From: JAGXLC01 sp964585385
GTDB lineage: Bacteria; Bacteroidota; Bacteroidia; Bacteroidales; UBA12077
Direction of reading: 5' to 3'
NCBI GenBank assembly: GCA_964585385.1
Contig: CAZPDP010000013.1
Location: 1 to 64,000, forward strand
Length of the DNA: 64,000 nucleotides
A model generated the notes under the pieces. The model was given only the letters and a program-made list of their open reading frames with translations. It was not told the DNA's origin and ran no database searches. The position numbers and the translations under genes are program-made. Shown piece after piece: positions 42,745 through 52,129 of this stretch. Every line of letters starts with the position of its first letter. The first letter of the stretch is position 1.

Positions 42745-44883
42745 ATGAGATTTTTATCTTTTATCAGAACGAAATATAAAAACATTTTCAATGCGTTACT
42801 ATTTATCTTTACGATAGTAATCATTGTCCTGCTTCTTCCCCGGGAGGGAAAATTCAAATATGAATTTCAGAAGGGTAAACCATGGCGGCATGAAACGCTT
42901 ATGGCGCCTTATGATTTTCCTGTTTATAAAAGTCAGAAACAAATAAAGGAGGAGCGCGACAGTATTCTGGAGAATTCACCCCCTTATTTCAGGTGGGATA
43001 CTACAGTTTACGAGGCTCAGCTAAGCAACTTTAAAACAAAATATGATAAGCAGTATGGTGATTTTGTGAATGGCCTTAGTGAAGTGGATCATATTCCTAA
43101 ATGGCAACTGAGGCGGATGAAAGATGTTTCACAGAAGTACAGGGAGTATGGAGTCAGCTTGTTAAAAGAAATATACAGTCAAGGCATTATCGGATCTTCA
43201 GAAGTAAATGCTTCTTTAAAAGATGATTCGAGGATAGTGTTACTAAAGGATAATGTTGCAGAAGAAATAACCCTTGAAGAAGTTTATTTCCAGAAAGAAG
43301 CTTATAAATATCTGTTGAATAAAACCCAGGATTACCTGGATACCCTCGAGAAGAAGAACCAAATCCGTAACGAAAATTTGTTTGGCTATCTTAATGACTA
43401 TAGCTTGTATGAATTTGTAAAGCCCAATTTACATTACGATAAAGAAACAACAGAAAAAGTAAGGGAAAGCCGACTGGAGAATATCTCACTGTCAAAAGGA
43501 ATGGTTCAGGCCGGGGAAAGAATTATCTCCAAAGGTGAAGTGGTTGATTCGCAGACCTACCAGATAATAGAGTCGCTTAAAAAAGAGTATGAACAAAAAC
43601 TCGGAAGCGCACAGCAGTCTTCTATGATTTTGCTTGGCCAGATTATTTTTGTTTTTGCTGCCATTTTTGTACTTTATCTTTTCTTTTATCATTTTCGGAT
43701 TGAAATTCTTCAGGATAGTCTTAAGTCTACCTTTATTCTTCTTCTGGTAATTCTTATGTTCCTGGTTTCCAGTATTACTATACGGTTGCAGCCGGAAGGG
43801 GTTTATCTCATACCTTTTGGTATTCTGGCTATCATGATACGTTCATTCTATGATGCAAGACTGGCTTTATTTATTCACATCATCACGGTGTTGCTCGTAG
43901 GATTTTTTGCCCCTAACAGTTTTGAATTCGTGTTTCTCAATTTCATAGCAGGTATTGTGGCAATTTTTAGCCTGACAAGCCTGAACAGGCGGGGGAAGTT
44001 GTTCCTTTCTGCCGCAATGGTTGTAGTTAGTTATTGTTTTGTGTATTTCGGACTTGCCATTACGCAGGAAGGAAACATAAGAAATATTGAGTGGATGAAT
44101 TTCGCCTATTTTGGAATCAATGGCGCTATGGTGCTGGCTTCCTATCCTTTAATTTACATATTTGAAAAAGTTTTTGGGTTTTTATCTGATGTTACTCTTA
44201 TGGAGCTTTCCGATACCAATCAACCTCTTTTACGTCAATTATCGGAAAAGGCTCCCGGAACATTCCAGCACTCCCTTCAGGTGGCTAATCTTGCAGAAAC
44301 CGCTGTATACCAGATTGGAGGGAATTCACTGTTGGTAAGAACCGGTGCGTTGTATCATGATATTGGGAAAATGGAAAGTCCTGTCTATTTTATTGAGAAC
44401 CAAAGCCCCGATTATAATCCCCATGAGCAGATCGATTCCGAGGAAAGCGCCAAAATCATTATTGGCCATGTAAAAAAAGGAGTGGAAATAGCTTCTAAAT
44501 ACAAATTGCCTGCCCCGATTGTGGACTTCATCAGAACCCACCACGGTACAAGCAAGGTTCAGTATTTCTATAAAAAATACCTGCAGAATTCGGAAGATGA
44601 GGAGATTGACGATTCCCAGTTTACTTATCCCGGCCCAAAACCATTCTCCAAGGAGATGGCAGTGCTGATGATGGCCGATTCAGTTGAGGCGGCTTCAAGA
44701 AGTTATTCGAACGTGAATGAAAAAGTTATCAACAACCTTGTGGATACCATTATAGACGCACAACTAAAGGATGGTCAATTTGAAAACGTTGACGTTACAT
44801 TCAGGGACATTACGATTATTAAGGGAATATTTAAGAAGAAGCTGCAGAACTTTTACCATGCAAGGATAAAATATCCGAAATAA
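42745..44883 (+). CDS. 7TM-HD phosphohydrolase (PgpH-like, c-di-AMP phosphodiesterase family)
   Basis: 712 aa. One N-terminal membrane helix (15-33), an extracytoplasmic 7TMR-HDED domain (about 40-285), a bundle of membrane helices (about 290-480), then a cytosolic HD domain with LRQLSEKAPGTFQHSLQVAN, ALYHDIGKME and RTHHGTSKVQYFY. The order is that of PgpH, which hydrolyses c-di-AMP to pApA. Activity is inferred from the family only. Confidence 0.88.
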   Translation: MRFLSFIRTKYKNIFNALLFIFTIVIIVLLLPREGKFKYEFQKGKPWRHETLMAPYDFPVYKSQKQIKEERDSILENSPPYFRWDTTVYEAQLSNFKTKYDKQYGDFVNGLSEVDHIPKWQLRRMKDVSQKYREYGVSLLKEIYSQGIIGSSEVNASLKDDSRIVLLKDNVAEEITLEEVYFQKEAYKYLLNKTQDYLDTLEKKNQIRNENLFGYLNDYSLYEFVKPNLHYDKETTEKVRESRLENISLSKGMVQAGERIISKGEVVDSQTYQIIESLKKEYEQKLGSAQQSSMILLGQIIFVFAAIFVLYLFFYHFRIEILQDSLKSTFILLLVILMFLVSSITIRLQPEGVYLIPFGILAIMIRSFYDARLALFIHIITVLLVGFFAPNSFEFVFLNFIAGIVAIFSLTSLNRRGKLFLSAAMVVVSYCFVYFGLAITQEGNIRNIEWMNFAYFGINGAMVLASYPLIYIFEKVFGFLSDVTLMELSDTNQPLLRQLSEKAPGTFQHSLQVANLAETAVYQIGGNSLLVRTGALYHDIGKMESPVYFIENQSPDYNPHEQIDSEESAKIIIGHVKKGVEIASKYKLPAPIVDFIRTHHGTSKVQYFYKKYLQNSEDEEIDDSQFTYPGPKPFSKEMAVLMMADSVEAASRSYSNVNEKVINNLVDTIIDAQLKDGQFENVDVTFRDITIIKGIFKKKLQNFYHARIKYPK

Positions 44884-44886
44884 CCC

Positions 44887-45543
44887 TTAAAACCTCATAT
44901 CGATAATCTCGGCATCAGGATGTTTTGATTTGTCAAAGACAAACACTGAATCACCGACCTGTTGGTCATACAGAATTTTATCTACTTTAAGGGTTATCCT
45001 TGAACCGTCTTTGCCAAAAACTTTAGCTGAGTAGATTTTATAAGTTTCCTGGTCTACTTTGAGTTTTATGCGGCTATAATCTTTTTCCAGGTCCTTCGGA
45101 TACAGGTCTATCTCAATGATCTCCTTGTTGTTCAGTTTTTCTGTTCGCAGGAATTTATATTTAAAGTCTTTTTTGTATATCGTAAAGATTTGGTTGGGAT
45201 GATTTAAAATATCCTGCTCCTCCGGCTTGGTAACAGGTTCGGAAATATTGACCTCATTCACATTAGTCAGGTGGTTCCACATCGTTTTACCGTCGTAATA
45301 AACTACTGAATTTCGGATATCCAGTTTATACTTGTCATCTTTCATGATGATTTTGCCCCTGGAAGTGGTAGAATTGCTTTCAGACTGCAGGTTTTTGTAT
45401 TCCAGTGTGAATTCTGCCATTGTCGCTTTTCCTGATTGGTTCTTTTCAGCTATTTTGTCAAGAACTTTTTCAGCTTTTTTATCCTGTTGACCTGCTGCTA
45501 TCGATGAGATAAGCAAACATATCGCTATCAGTTTAATTTTCAT
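44887..45543 (-). CDS. LolA-like outer-membrane lipoprotein carrier
   Basis: 218 aa with a signal peptide (MKIKLIAICLLISSIAAGQ). LolA pattern: AEKVLDKIAEKNQSGKATMAEFTLEYKN, GKIIMKDDKYKLDIRNSVVYYDGKTMWNH, and a beta half-barrel to the end (DAEIIDMRF). It ferries lipoproteins across the periplasm. It follows ftsK by 12 bp on the same strand, the usual neighbourhood in Bacteroidota. Confidence 0.85.
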   Translation of the reverse strand: MKIKLIAICLLISSIAAGQQDKKAEKVLDKIAEKNQSGKATMAEFTLEYKNLQSESNSTTSRGKIIMKDDKYKLDIRNSVVYYDGKTMWNHLTNVNEVNISEPVTKPEEQDILNHPNQIFTIYKKDFKYKFLRTEKLNNKEIIEIDLYPKDLEKDYSRIKLKVDQETYKIYSAKVFGKDGSRITLKVDKILYDQQVGDSVFVFDKSKHPDAEIIDMRF

Positions 45544-45555
45544 TAGAAATGGAAT

Positions 45556-48012
45556 TTATTTGTTAAAGTCTCTCAAAAATTGTTCCAGAGCGTACTCATC
45601 GGGGAAAAGTACTTGCCGTGCCTTACTTCCTTCATGAGGTCCCACAATATTGGCAGCTTCCAGCTGGTCCATAATTCGACCTGCTCTGTTATAGCCAATG
45701 GCTAATTTACGCTGAATAAGGGATGTGGAGCCCTGCTGGTTTCGGACAACCATCCGGGCTGCTTCTTCAAACAGAGAATCCCATTTATCGATAGATTGTC
45801 CATTCATGCCCTCTCCCTGGCTTTCATCTTCGTATTCAGGAAGTGTATAGGGTTCTGAAAATCCTTGTTGATTGGAAATAAAGTCTGTTAGTTTTTCCAG
45901 CTCATCGGTGTCGATAAAAGCACATTGCAACCTGGTAAGGTCACTGCCTGTGGAAATGAGCATATCACCCTGTCCGATTAGCTGGTTGGCACCTGTGCTA
46001 TCCAGTATTGTTCTTGAGTCAACCATAGCCGTTACCCTGAAGGCAATACGTGCTGGGAAATTAGCCTTGATTACCCCTGTAATAATATTGGTGGTGGGAC
46101 GTTGGGTGGCAATTATCAGGTGAATACCGATCGCTCTTGCAAGTTGTGCAAGCCTGGCTATGGGTCCTTCCACTTCTTTGCCCGCTGTCATAATGAGGTC
46201 AGCAAACTCATCGATAATCAGGATGATATAAGGCAGATACCGGTGCCCTTTGTTTGGATTCAATCTTTTCTTGATGAATTTTTTGTTGTACTCCTTAATG
46301 TTCCTTACATGTGCTGATTTTAAAAGATTATACCGGTTATCCATCTCCACACACAAGGAATTCAGAGTTCTGATGATGTCCTGGTTCTCTGTAACAATTG
46401 GATCTTCAATATCCGGCATTTTGGCCAGGTAATGGCTCTTTATTTTGGAATAAAGGGTAAGTTCGACCTTTTTTGGGTCTACCATTACAAATTTAAGCTG
46501 TGCCGGATGTTTTTTGTAAATCAAGGAGGTAATAATGGCGTTAAGGCCTACAGACTTACCTTGTCCGGTTGCACCGGCAACCAGCAGGTGAGGCATTTTT
46601 GCAAGGTCCAGAATGTACGAATCATTCGAGATTGTTTTTCCCAGCCCTAATGGAAGTTCATCTTTTGAGTTGATAAAGTTTTTTGAAGACAGAATAGACC
46701 GCATGCTAACGATTTCTTTGTTCTCGTTGGGCACTTCAATACCAATGGTGCCTTTACCGGGAATAGGGGCAATAATCCTGATTCCCAGGGCAGCCAGACT
46801 TAAGGCTATATCATCCTCGAGGTTTTTAATTTTTGAGATTCTGATGCCCGGAGCAGGAACAATCTCATAAAGTGTAATTGTAGGCCCGACAGTGGCTTTT
46901 ATCTGGTCTATCTGTATTTTATAGTTGCCAAGCGTTTCAACAATTTTGTTTTTGTTTCTTATAATCTCCTCTTTGTTAATCCGGGTTTCTCCGTCACTAT
47001 CGCCATAATCCTCGAGAATTTCAATAGGAGGCATTTCAAAATGACTTAATTCAAGTGTAGGATCATAGTCTTCCAGTCTTTTGTCATCTTTAAAAATCTC
47101 CTCTTCTTCTTTTTTCCGCTGCTCAATGGTAAGTTTTATATCCTCAGACTCTTCATCCTCTTCAACAGGTTGCTCCTGGCTTTCAGGTTCCTGCTGTAAG
47201 CTGAAAGTGCCTGATGCTGATTCTTCCTTTTCCGGAGTTTCTTTCTCTGTTTCCTGGTCGGTTATACCCGGACCAGTATGCATTTTTTCAGTTTCTGTTT
47301 TCTCGGCTGAAGCTGTATCATATTCTTTTTCGGGCGTGTATGTGTCATCCTTTGTTTTCCCCGTTTCAAATTCATCTTTGTGGAATCCCGGGTTTTTGAG
47401 GGTGCTGAATTTTAGATACCGGAAGGAGAATACCCTGATTATATCGTCTTTTAGTTCTTTCAGAGGTTTTTGAAGTATAGAAATTACAAACCCTGTAACC
47501 AGCAAAACGATAAGGAATGCTGTTCCGGTTTTTCCAATAAAAGCATTAAGCCAATTGGACATAACAAGTCCATGTCCGCCACCCAATCCATTTACCAGGT
47601 ATCCATTCAGATCTTCCAGGATAAATCCAAGGAGAAGAGAAAGAATTACGGTTCCCACGATGGAATACTGGATGGTTTTTTTGACCGGTAAAAGCCTGAC
47701 GTTTAAAAGCTTCGCTCCAATAATAATAAACAGGAACGGTAGAGAAAAGCTTGCCACACCAAACCATTTTGCAATGAAAAGATTGGCAAATCGAGCGCCT
47801 ACTTTACCTGCCCAGTTTTCAACAGTTATATTGGCATTGGAAACAACCTCACCCCATTCGAAACTTTGGTCTGCTTTCCAGGTAAAGAAAAAGGATGTAA
47901 AGGCAATGGTAAGATAAATGGCAAAAAACAAAATAAAAATACCTGTCAGGAATTTAATTCTTTCGTCTTTAATTCTTTTGTTCTGATTTGTGTCCCTGGT
48001 TTGTTTACCCAT
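45556..48012 (-). CDS. ftsK: DNA translocase FtsK
   Basis: 818 aa. Four to five N-terminal membrane helices (about 25-195), an acidic Glu/Ser-rich linker (210-320), the alpha/beta motor with GATGQGKSVG (Walker A) and ILIIDEFADL (Walker B), and the C-terminal gamma winged helix (VVRNQQGSTSLIQRKLAIGYNRA...). It pumps chromosome termini through the septum and activates XerCD at dif. The length is normal for the phylum. Confidence 0.95.
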   Translation of the reverse strand: MGKQTRDTNQNKRIKDERIKFLTGIFILFFAIYLTIAFTSFFFTWKADQSFEWGEVVSNANITVENWAGKVGARFANLFIAKWFGVASFSLPFLFIIIGAKLLNVRLLPVKKTIQYSIVGTVILSLLLGFILEDLNGYLVNGLGGGHGLVMSNWLNAFIGKTGTAFLIVLLVTGFVISILQKPLKELKDDIIRVFSFRYLKFSTLKNPGFHKDEFETGKTKDDTYTPEKEYDTASAEKTETEKMHTGPGITDQETEKETPEKEESASGTFSLQQEPESQEQPVEEDEESEDIKLTIEQRKKEEEEIFKDDKRLEDYDPTLELSHFEMPPIEILEDYGDSDGETRINKEEIIRNKNKIVETLGNYKIQIDQIKATVGPTITLYEIVPAPGIRISKIKNLEDDIALSLAALGIRIIAPIPGKGTIGIEVPNENKEIVSMRSILSSKNFINSKDELPLGLGKTISNDSYILDLAKMPHLLVAGATGQGKSVGLNAIITSLIYKKHPAQLKFVMVDPKKVELTLYSKIKSHYLAKMPDIEDPIVTENQDIIRTLNSLCVEMDNRYNLLKSAHVRNIKEYNKKFIKKRLNPNKGHRYLPYIILIIDEFADLIMTAGKEVEGPIARLAQLARAIGIHLIIATQRPTTNIITGVIKANFPARIAFRVTAMVDSRTILDSTGANQLIGQGDMLISTGSDLTRLQCAFIDTDELEKLTDFISNQQGFSEPYTLPEYEDESQGEGMNGQSIDKWDSLFEEAARMVVRNQQGSTSLIQRKLAIGYNRAGRIMDQLEAANIVGPHEGSKARQVLFPDEYALEQFLRDFNK

Positions 48013-48102
48013 TGTGAAAATTATTATAGCCTTTTGTAAACAACTACAAAATTAACGAAATATTATCATGAAAAATAAGGATATGTTGGTAAAAGGACAA
48101 TT

Positions 48103-48813
48103 TTACTTTATCAAATCAATTATTTCTTGCATTGTCTTTTTATTAATCCTTTTATACCCATTGGGTGTTTCAAACTTTTTGGATGAGATGTTGTATTGTT
48201 TGACTTCAGTTGCAGTAAATTTCATGGGGACGTCATAAAAATCCAGTTGAAATTCCATCAATACCCCATTTACTGATTGAAAAGGGGTATGGTCATTGAA
48301 ACCTTTGATATTGATTTTATCTGTATAGTAAATATCAAACTTTTGCTTTCCCTCTTCTCCGCTGGGCATGGTTACTTTTATTTTCTTGCAGGGATAACCT
48401 GCTATGGTTTTCGTTTCTTCCGTATATTCAACTTTAAGGTCTGGCCTTTCTTTAAAAAAGATGGAGGGTTCATTCAGCTTTTCAATGTACTTATATTTTT
48501 TATCCAGAATTGTAATCAGGGCTATGTTCGTTTCATCACTGTAATTTTTGATGTGTGTTAGATCGAGGAGCCCGGACATGCTTTGTACCTGGTTCCTTGT
48601 GCAGTTATCCTTAAAGAGGATTTTCATTTGTTTGGGGAGAAAGTTTTGTAAGAAACGGTCCAGGGAATCCCCCATATATTCAATATCGTATATGATATGA
48701 CCTTCATCTATTAATCCCTCTTTGTCTTTTTTCTTGCAAGATGAAATAACCAGAACAAAGGCAAATAAAATTAAGGCCGGTCGTAATACTGGACGGCTGA
48801 GTTTACATCTCAT
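48103..48813 (-). CDS. Lipoprotein of unknown function
   Basis: 236 aa. Basic N-terminus, hydrophobic stretch and lipobox VISSC, then KKKDK. The body is beta-rich with GHIIYDIEYMGD, TIAGYPCKKIKVTM and DIYYTDKINIKG, resembling DUF4412/GLPGLI-type secreted proteins of Bacteroidota, but I do not recognise it with confidence. It is upstream of ftsK on the same strand with a 90-bp gap. Confidence 0.6.
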   Translation of the reverse strand: MRCKLSRPVLRPALILFAFVLVISSCKKKDKEGLIDEGHIIYDIEYMGDSLDRFLQNFLPKQMKILFKDNCTRNQVQSMSGLLDLTHIKNYSDETNIALITILDKKYKYIEKLNEPSIFFKERPDLKVEYTEETKTIAGYPCKKIKVTMPSGEEGKQKFDIYYTDKINIKGFNDHTPFQSVNGVLMEFQLDFYDVPMKFTATEVKQYNISSKKFETPNGYKRINKKTMQEIIDLIK

Positions 48814-48992
48814 GTATTTATTTTTCAGATTATTTGTATTGTAAAAATAGAAAATTAAATTGAAATCACCACCCTGTTTAAGGGTAAAATAATTAAGAAG
48901 TGTAATATCAAAAAATACATCTAAACGACAGGTCTGATTTTCAGTAAGGCTTTGTCTGAAAAAATAAATAAGTTAACAATGTATTTATTTCC

Positions 48993-49021
48993 TTGTTATT
49001 TGGAAATTTTTTATAGATTTG
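48993..49021 (+). promoter_or_regulatory. Promoter for carbamate kinase
   Basis: TTG (48993-48995) and TAGATTTG (49014-49021) with an 18-base spacer fit the Bacteroidota -33/-7 pattern, with a leader of about 27 nt before the ATG at 49055. Confidence 0.5.
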
Positions 49022-49054
49022 TAGTTTTTAATTTATAATAGTAAAAAATTGGTT

Positions 49055-50011
49055 ATGAGAAAGTTAGCAGTAATAGCCCTTGGCGGAAATGCCTTGATCA
49101 GAGGGAATCAGAAAGGTACAATAGAGGAACAGGAGCAAAATGTAACAGATACACTTGAAAATTTACTTTTCCTATTGGAAGAAGATTACGATATCGTAAT
49201 CAGTCATGGAAACGGACCGCAAGTAGGGAACCTTCTTATGAAGAACGATGCGGGTGAGCATGTTTACAACTTACCCCAGATGCCGCTGGATGTATGTGTA
49301 GCCGATACACAGGGGGAGATTGGATATATGATAGAACGAATGATGCTGAACTTGCTGCGCAAATATAAGATTAAAAAAGATGTCGTTACTCTCGTCACAC
49401 AGGTTGAAGTAGACAAGAACGATCCTGCATTCCATGATCCTCAGAAGAGAGTAGGAAAAATTTATGACAAAGAGCAGGCAGACAAACTACACAAGGAAAA
49501 AGGCTGGGTATTTAAAGAAGAAGTTAAAGCTGAAGGAGGATGGAGAAGAGTTGTCCCATCACCGCTTCCAATAAGTATCATGAATGAAAATGTTGTTGAA
49601 AACCTCGCAAGACAGGGAAATATTGTCATTGCGTCCGGCGGAGGAGGAATTCCCGTATATATCGACGGAAAAGGCCAGGTAAGGCCATCCGAAGCAGTTA
49701 TTGATAAGGATATGGCTTCTTCACTTCTTGCAGCCAGGATTAAAGCTGATGAATTCTACGTCCTGACAGATGTTGATTACGTTTATATCAATTATAAAAA
49801 ACCTAACCAGAAAAAGCTTGATCCACTGGATATTGCAGATGCGAAAAAATATCTTGAGCAGGACATGTTCTCCAAAGGAAGTATGGAGCCCAAAATTAAG
49901 GCTGCAGTTCAGTTTGTTGAAAAAGGTGGAGACAAGAGTGTTATCACCGAGGCAAAACTCCTGAAAGATAAGACATACGGAACTAAAATTATAAAAAAAT
50001 ACGAAGAATAA
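49055..50011 (+). CDS. arcC: Carbamate kinase
   Basis: 318 aa starting MRKLAVIALGGNAL (an in-frame TTG lies six bases upstream). Amino-acid-kinase fold with ISHGNGPQVGN, VASGGGGIPV-type loop (IASGGGGIPV), AVIDKDMAS and FSKGSMEPKIKAA. It transfers phosphate from carbamoyl phosphate to ADP, giving ATP, CO2 and ammonia, the last step of arginine, citrulline or agmatine fermentation. The ornithine carbamoyltransferase gene follows after 24 bp. Confidence 0.93.
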   Translation: MRKLAVIALGGNALIRGNQKGTIEEQEQNVTDTLENLLFLLEEDYDIVISHGNGPQVGNLLMKNDAGEHVYNLPQMPLDVCVADTQGEIGYMIERMMLNLLRKYKIKKDVVTLVTQVEVDKNDPAFHDPQKRVGKIYDKEQADKLHKEKGWVFKEEVKAEGGWRRVVPSPLPISIMNENVVENLARQGNIVIASGGGGIPVYIDGKGQVRPSEAVIDKDMASSLLAARIKADEFYVLTDVDYVYINYKKPNQKKLDPLDIADAKKYLEQDMFSKGSMEPKIKAAVQFVEKGGDKSVITEAKLLKDKTYGTKIIKKYEE

Positions 50012-50035
50012 TTACAAATTTTAAAAATAAGAATT

Positions 50036-51037
50036 ATGGCATTTAATATCAGAAACAGAAACTTTTTAAAACTGTTAGATTTTACCCCAAAGGAGATTCA
50101 ATTTCTTCTTGATTTATCAGTGGACCTGAAAGCTGCAAAATATGCAGGAACTGAGCAAAAGAAACTAAAAGGAAAAAATATTGCCCTCATTTTTGAAAAA
50201 TCTTCTACAAGAACCCGTTGTGCTTTCGAAGTAGCAGCTAAAGATCAGGGCGCTCACGTAACTTATCTTGGGCCTACAGGTTCTCAGATAGGACAAAAAG
50301 AGTCCATGAAAGATACTGCAAGAGTGCTTGGTAGAATGTACGACGGAATTGAATACAGGGGTTTTGGACAGGAAGTAGTGGAAGAGCTTGGAAAACATGC
50401 AGGTGTACCCGTATGGAACGGACTGACTAATGAATTCCACCCAACCCAGATTCTGGCTGACTTCCTCACTATGAAAGAACACACTGATAAGCCCATGAAC
50501 AAGATTAAATTCGCTTACCTGGGTGATGCCAGAAACAACATGGGTAACTCACTTTTAATTGGTGCAGCTAAAATGGGAATGGACTTCCGTTCTGTTGCTC
50601 CTAAAGAAGTACAGCCTTCTGAAGAGCTTGTTAAGCAAGCAAAAGAAATAGCAAAAGAAACCGGAGCTAAAATCCTGGTTACCGACAATGTTGAAGAGGG
50701 CGTGAAAGATTGTGATTTTCTTTACACAGATGTTTGGGTTTCCATGGGCGAAGCTGAAGAGGTTTGGAAACAAAGGATTGAATTGCTGAAACCTTACCAG
50801 GTGAACAAGGAACTTCTTGAAAAAACAGGAAATCAAAAAGTGAAATTCCTGCACTGCTTACCAGCTTTCCATAACAGGGAAACTAAAATTGGTGAAGATA
50901 TTTACCAGAAGTTTGGAATCGAATCCATGGAAGTAACTGAAGAAGTGTTTGAATCAGAAGCTTCTATTGTATTTGATGAAGCTGAGAACAGGATGCATAC
51001 CATTAAAGCCGTAATGGTTGCTACTTTGGGTCAGTAA
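50036..51037 (+). CDS. arcB: Ornithine carbamoyltransferase (probably catabolic)
   Basis: 333 aa. Carbamoyl-phosphate loop SSTRTR, HPTQILAD, the ornithine loop DVWVSMGE and HCLPAFHNRE are all present. The C-terminal EAENRMHTIKAVMVATLG and the tight pairing with arcC fit the catabolic enzyme, which phosphorolyses citrulline to ornithine and carbamoyl phosphate. No arginine deiminase gene is in the window, so the citrulline source is unknown. argF is the alternative name if it is biosynthetic. Confidence 0.88.
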   Translation: MAFNIRNRNFLKLLDFTPKEIQFLLDLSVDLKAAKYAGTEQKKLKGKNIALIFEKSSTRTRCAFEVAAKDQGAHVTYLGPTGSQIGQKESMKDTARVLGRMYDGIEYRGFGQEVVEELGKHAGVPVWNGLTNEFHPTQILADFLTMKEHTDKPMNKIKFAYLGDARNNMGNSLLIGAAKMGMDFRSVAPKEVQPSEELVKQAKEIAKETGAKILVTDNVEEGVKDCDFLYTDVWVSMGEAEEVWKQRIELLKPYQVNKELLEKTGNQKVKFLHCLPAFHNRETKIGEDIYQKFGIESMEVTEEVFESEASIVFDEAENRMHTIKAVMVATLGQ

Positions 51038-51066
51038 AAATCATCATAAAATATCAGAAAATCAGG

Positions 51067-51100
51067 AGGCAGTTATGAATTTAGCTGCCTTCTTTTTTTA
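51067..51100 (+). terminator. Rho-independent terminator of arcC-arcB
   Basis: AGGCAG (51067-51072) pairs with CTGCCT (51085-51090), followed by a run of T. Confidence 0.75.
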
Positions 51101-51223
51101 CCATGAAGGCACGGAGATACAACTACAAAGAAAGTTATAACCCAATATCAACCATGTTTTAAAATTTAACGAACAACTATTTGCATCAGAATTGCTTCGA
51201 TTAGATTATAACGGTCATCAGCT

Positions 51224-51703
51224 CTAATTAATCCATTCTTTAAAGAAATAATAAGCCATGATGAGTGAGGTGATTAATTTTAATCCGGTGCCGAGTAAAA
51301 ATCCTAAAAAAGAACCAAAACCAGCCCTCAAAGAGGCATTGAAATCGGATCCTTTTATTGTTTCGCCTACAATAGCTCCAACGAAAGGGAGCAGTATAAT
51401 TCCAATGGGTGGAAAAAAGAATAGACCCAGAACAACCCCGATTGTGGCACCCCAGCTTCCGTATTTTGTGCCTCCGAACCGCCTTGTGCCCCAAATAGGA
51501 ACAAAATAATCAAGTAATGTTACAACGATTGCCAGTACCGCAAAAAATACCAGGAAGTTAGTGGTGTATTCTGCAAACTTGGTGAAATGGATTAACAACA
51601 AACCTCCAAAACTAAGAGGAGGCCCGGGGATAATCGGAAGAATACATCCCAGAACACCTACAACAAGAAGAATAATGGCCAGAACCAGTAAAACATAATC
51701 CAT
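51224..51703 (-). CDS. DUF456 membrane protein
   Basis: 159 aa, almost entirely membrane helices rich in Gly, with the family phrases GCILPIIPGPPLSFGG, YFVPIWGTRRFGGTKYGSWGATIG and FVGAIVGE. DUF456 proteins have a glycine-zipper look and no known activity. It stands alone. Confidence 0.85.
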   Translation of the reverse strand: MDYVLLVLAIILLVVGVLGCILPIIPGPPLSFGGLLLIHFTKFAEYTTNFLVFFAVLAIVVTLLDYFVPIWGTRRFGGTKYGSWGATIGVVLGLFFFPPIGIILLPFVGAIVGETIKGSDFNASLRAGFGSFLGFLLGTGLKLITSLIMAYYFFKEWIN

Positions 51704-51744
51704 TTCCAGGTATATTTTAGTTTCTGTAAATATATAAAAATAAT

Positions 51745-51774
51745 AATAGTCCCACTCTAGAAAATGGGACTATT
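51745..51774 (-). terminator. Hairpin, likely terminator of the feo operon
   Basis: AATAGTCCCA (51745-51754) pairs perfectly with TGGGACTATT (51765-51774). On the minus strand it is followed by a T-rich stretch and lies downstream of the feo genes. Confidence 0.5.
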
Positions 51775-51958
51775 GCTTTTAAAATCAAACGGGGAGATTA
51801 GTACCTGTAAATTGCACATAGTTTGCAATTGTTGCCGGGCATATCTTCCTTTTTGAGAAAGTTTATTGAACCATTGGTGAAATAGGCGTGTTATGGGGTT
51901 CTTTGCAATACCTGTGAGGTGAATGGTAAGGCAGGGGAAAAAGTTATAAACTGGAAAG

Positions 51959-52126
51959 TTAGGCTTTCTGGGCCTTCTTAATTTTGTTCAGGATGTCGTT
52001 AGAAGGGCATGTTTTACAGGTACAGATTCTTCCTTTTGAAGAGGATTTGAAGAAAAAATAGATGCTTCGTACCGTGTAAATAACGGCCAGAAAAACAATG
52101 AATAATGCGATGAATTCCTGTATCAT
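51959..52126 (-). CDS. FeoB-associated Cys-rich membrane protein
   Basis: 55 aa. It has one membrane helix (about 4-20, FIALFIVFLAVIYTVRSIYFF), then a short basic cytosolic tail with a Cys cluster CTCKTC (Cys35, Cys37, Cys40). This is the pattern of small proteins found next to FeoB in many anaerobes. It begins 3 bp after the feoAB stop, so it is co-translated. It probably assists Fe2+ uptake or senses iron or redox state at FeoB. Confidence 0.85.
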   Translation of the reverse strand: MIQEFIALFIVFLAVIYTVRSIYFFFKSSSKGRICTCKTCPSNDILNKIKKAQKA

Positions 52127-52129
52127 ATC

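Noticed and set aside
47081..47473. Plus-strand Ser-rich frame within ftsK
   Set aside because: It mirrors the acidic linker of FtsK on the other strand; low-complexity shadow.
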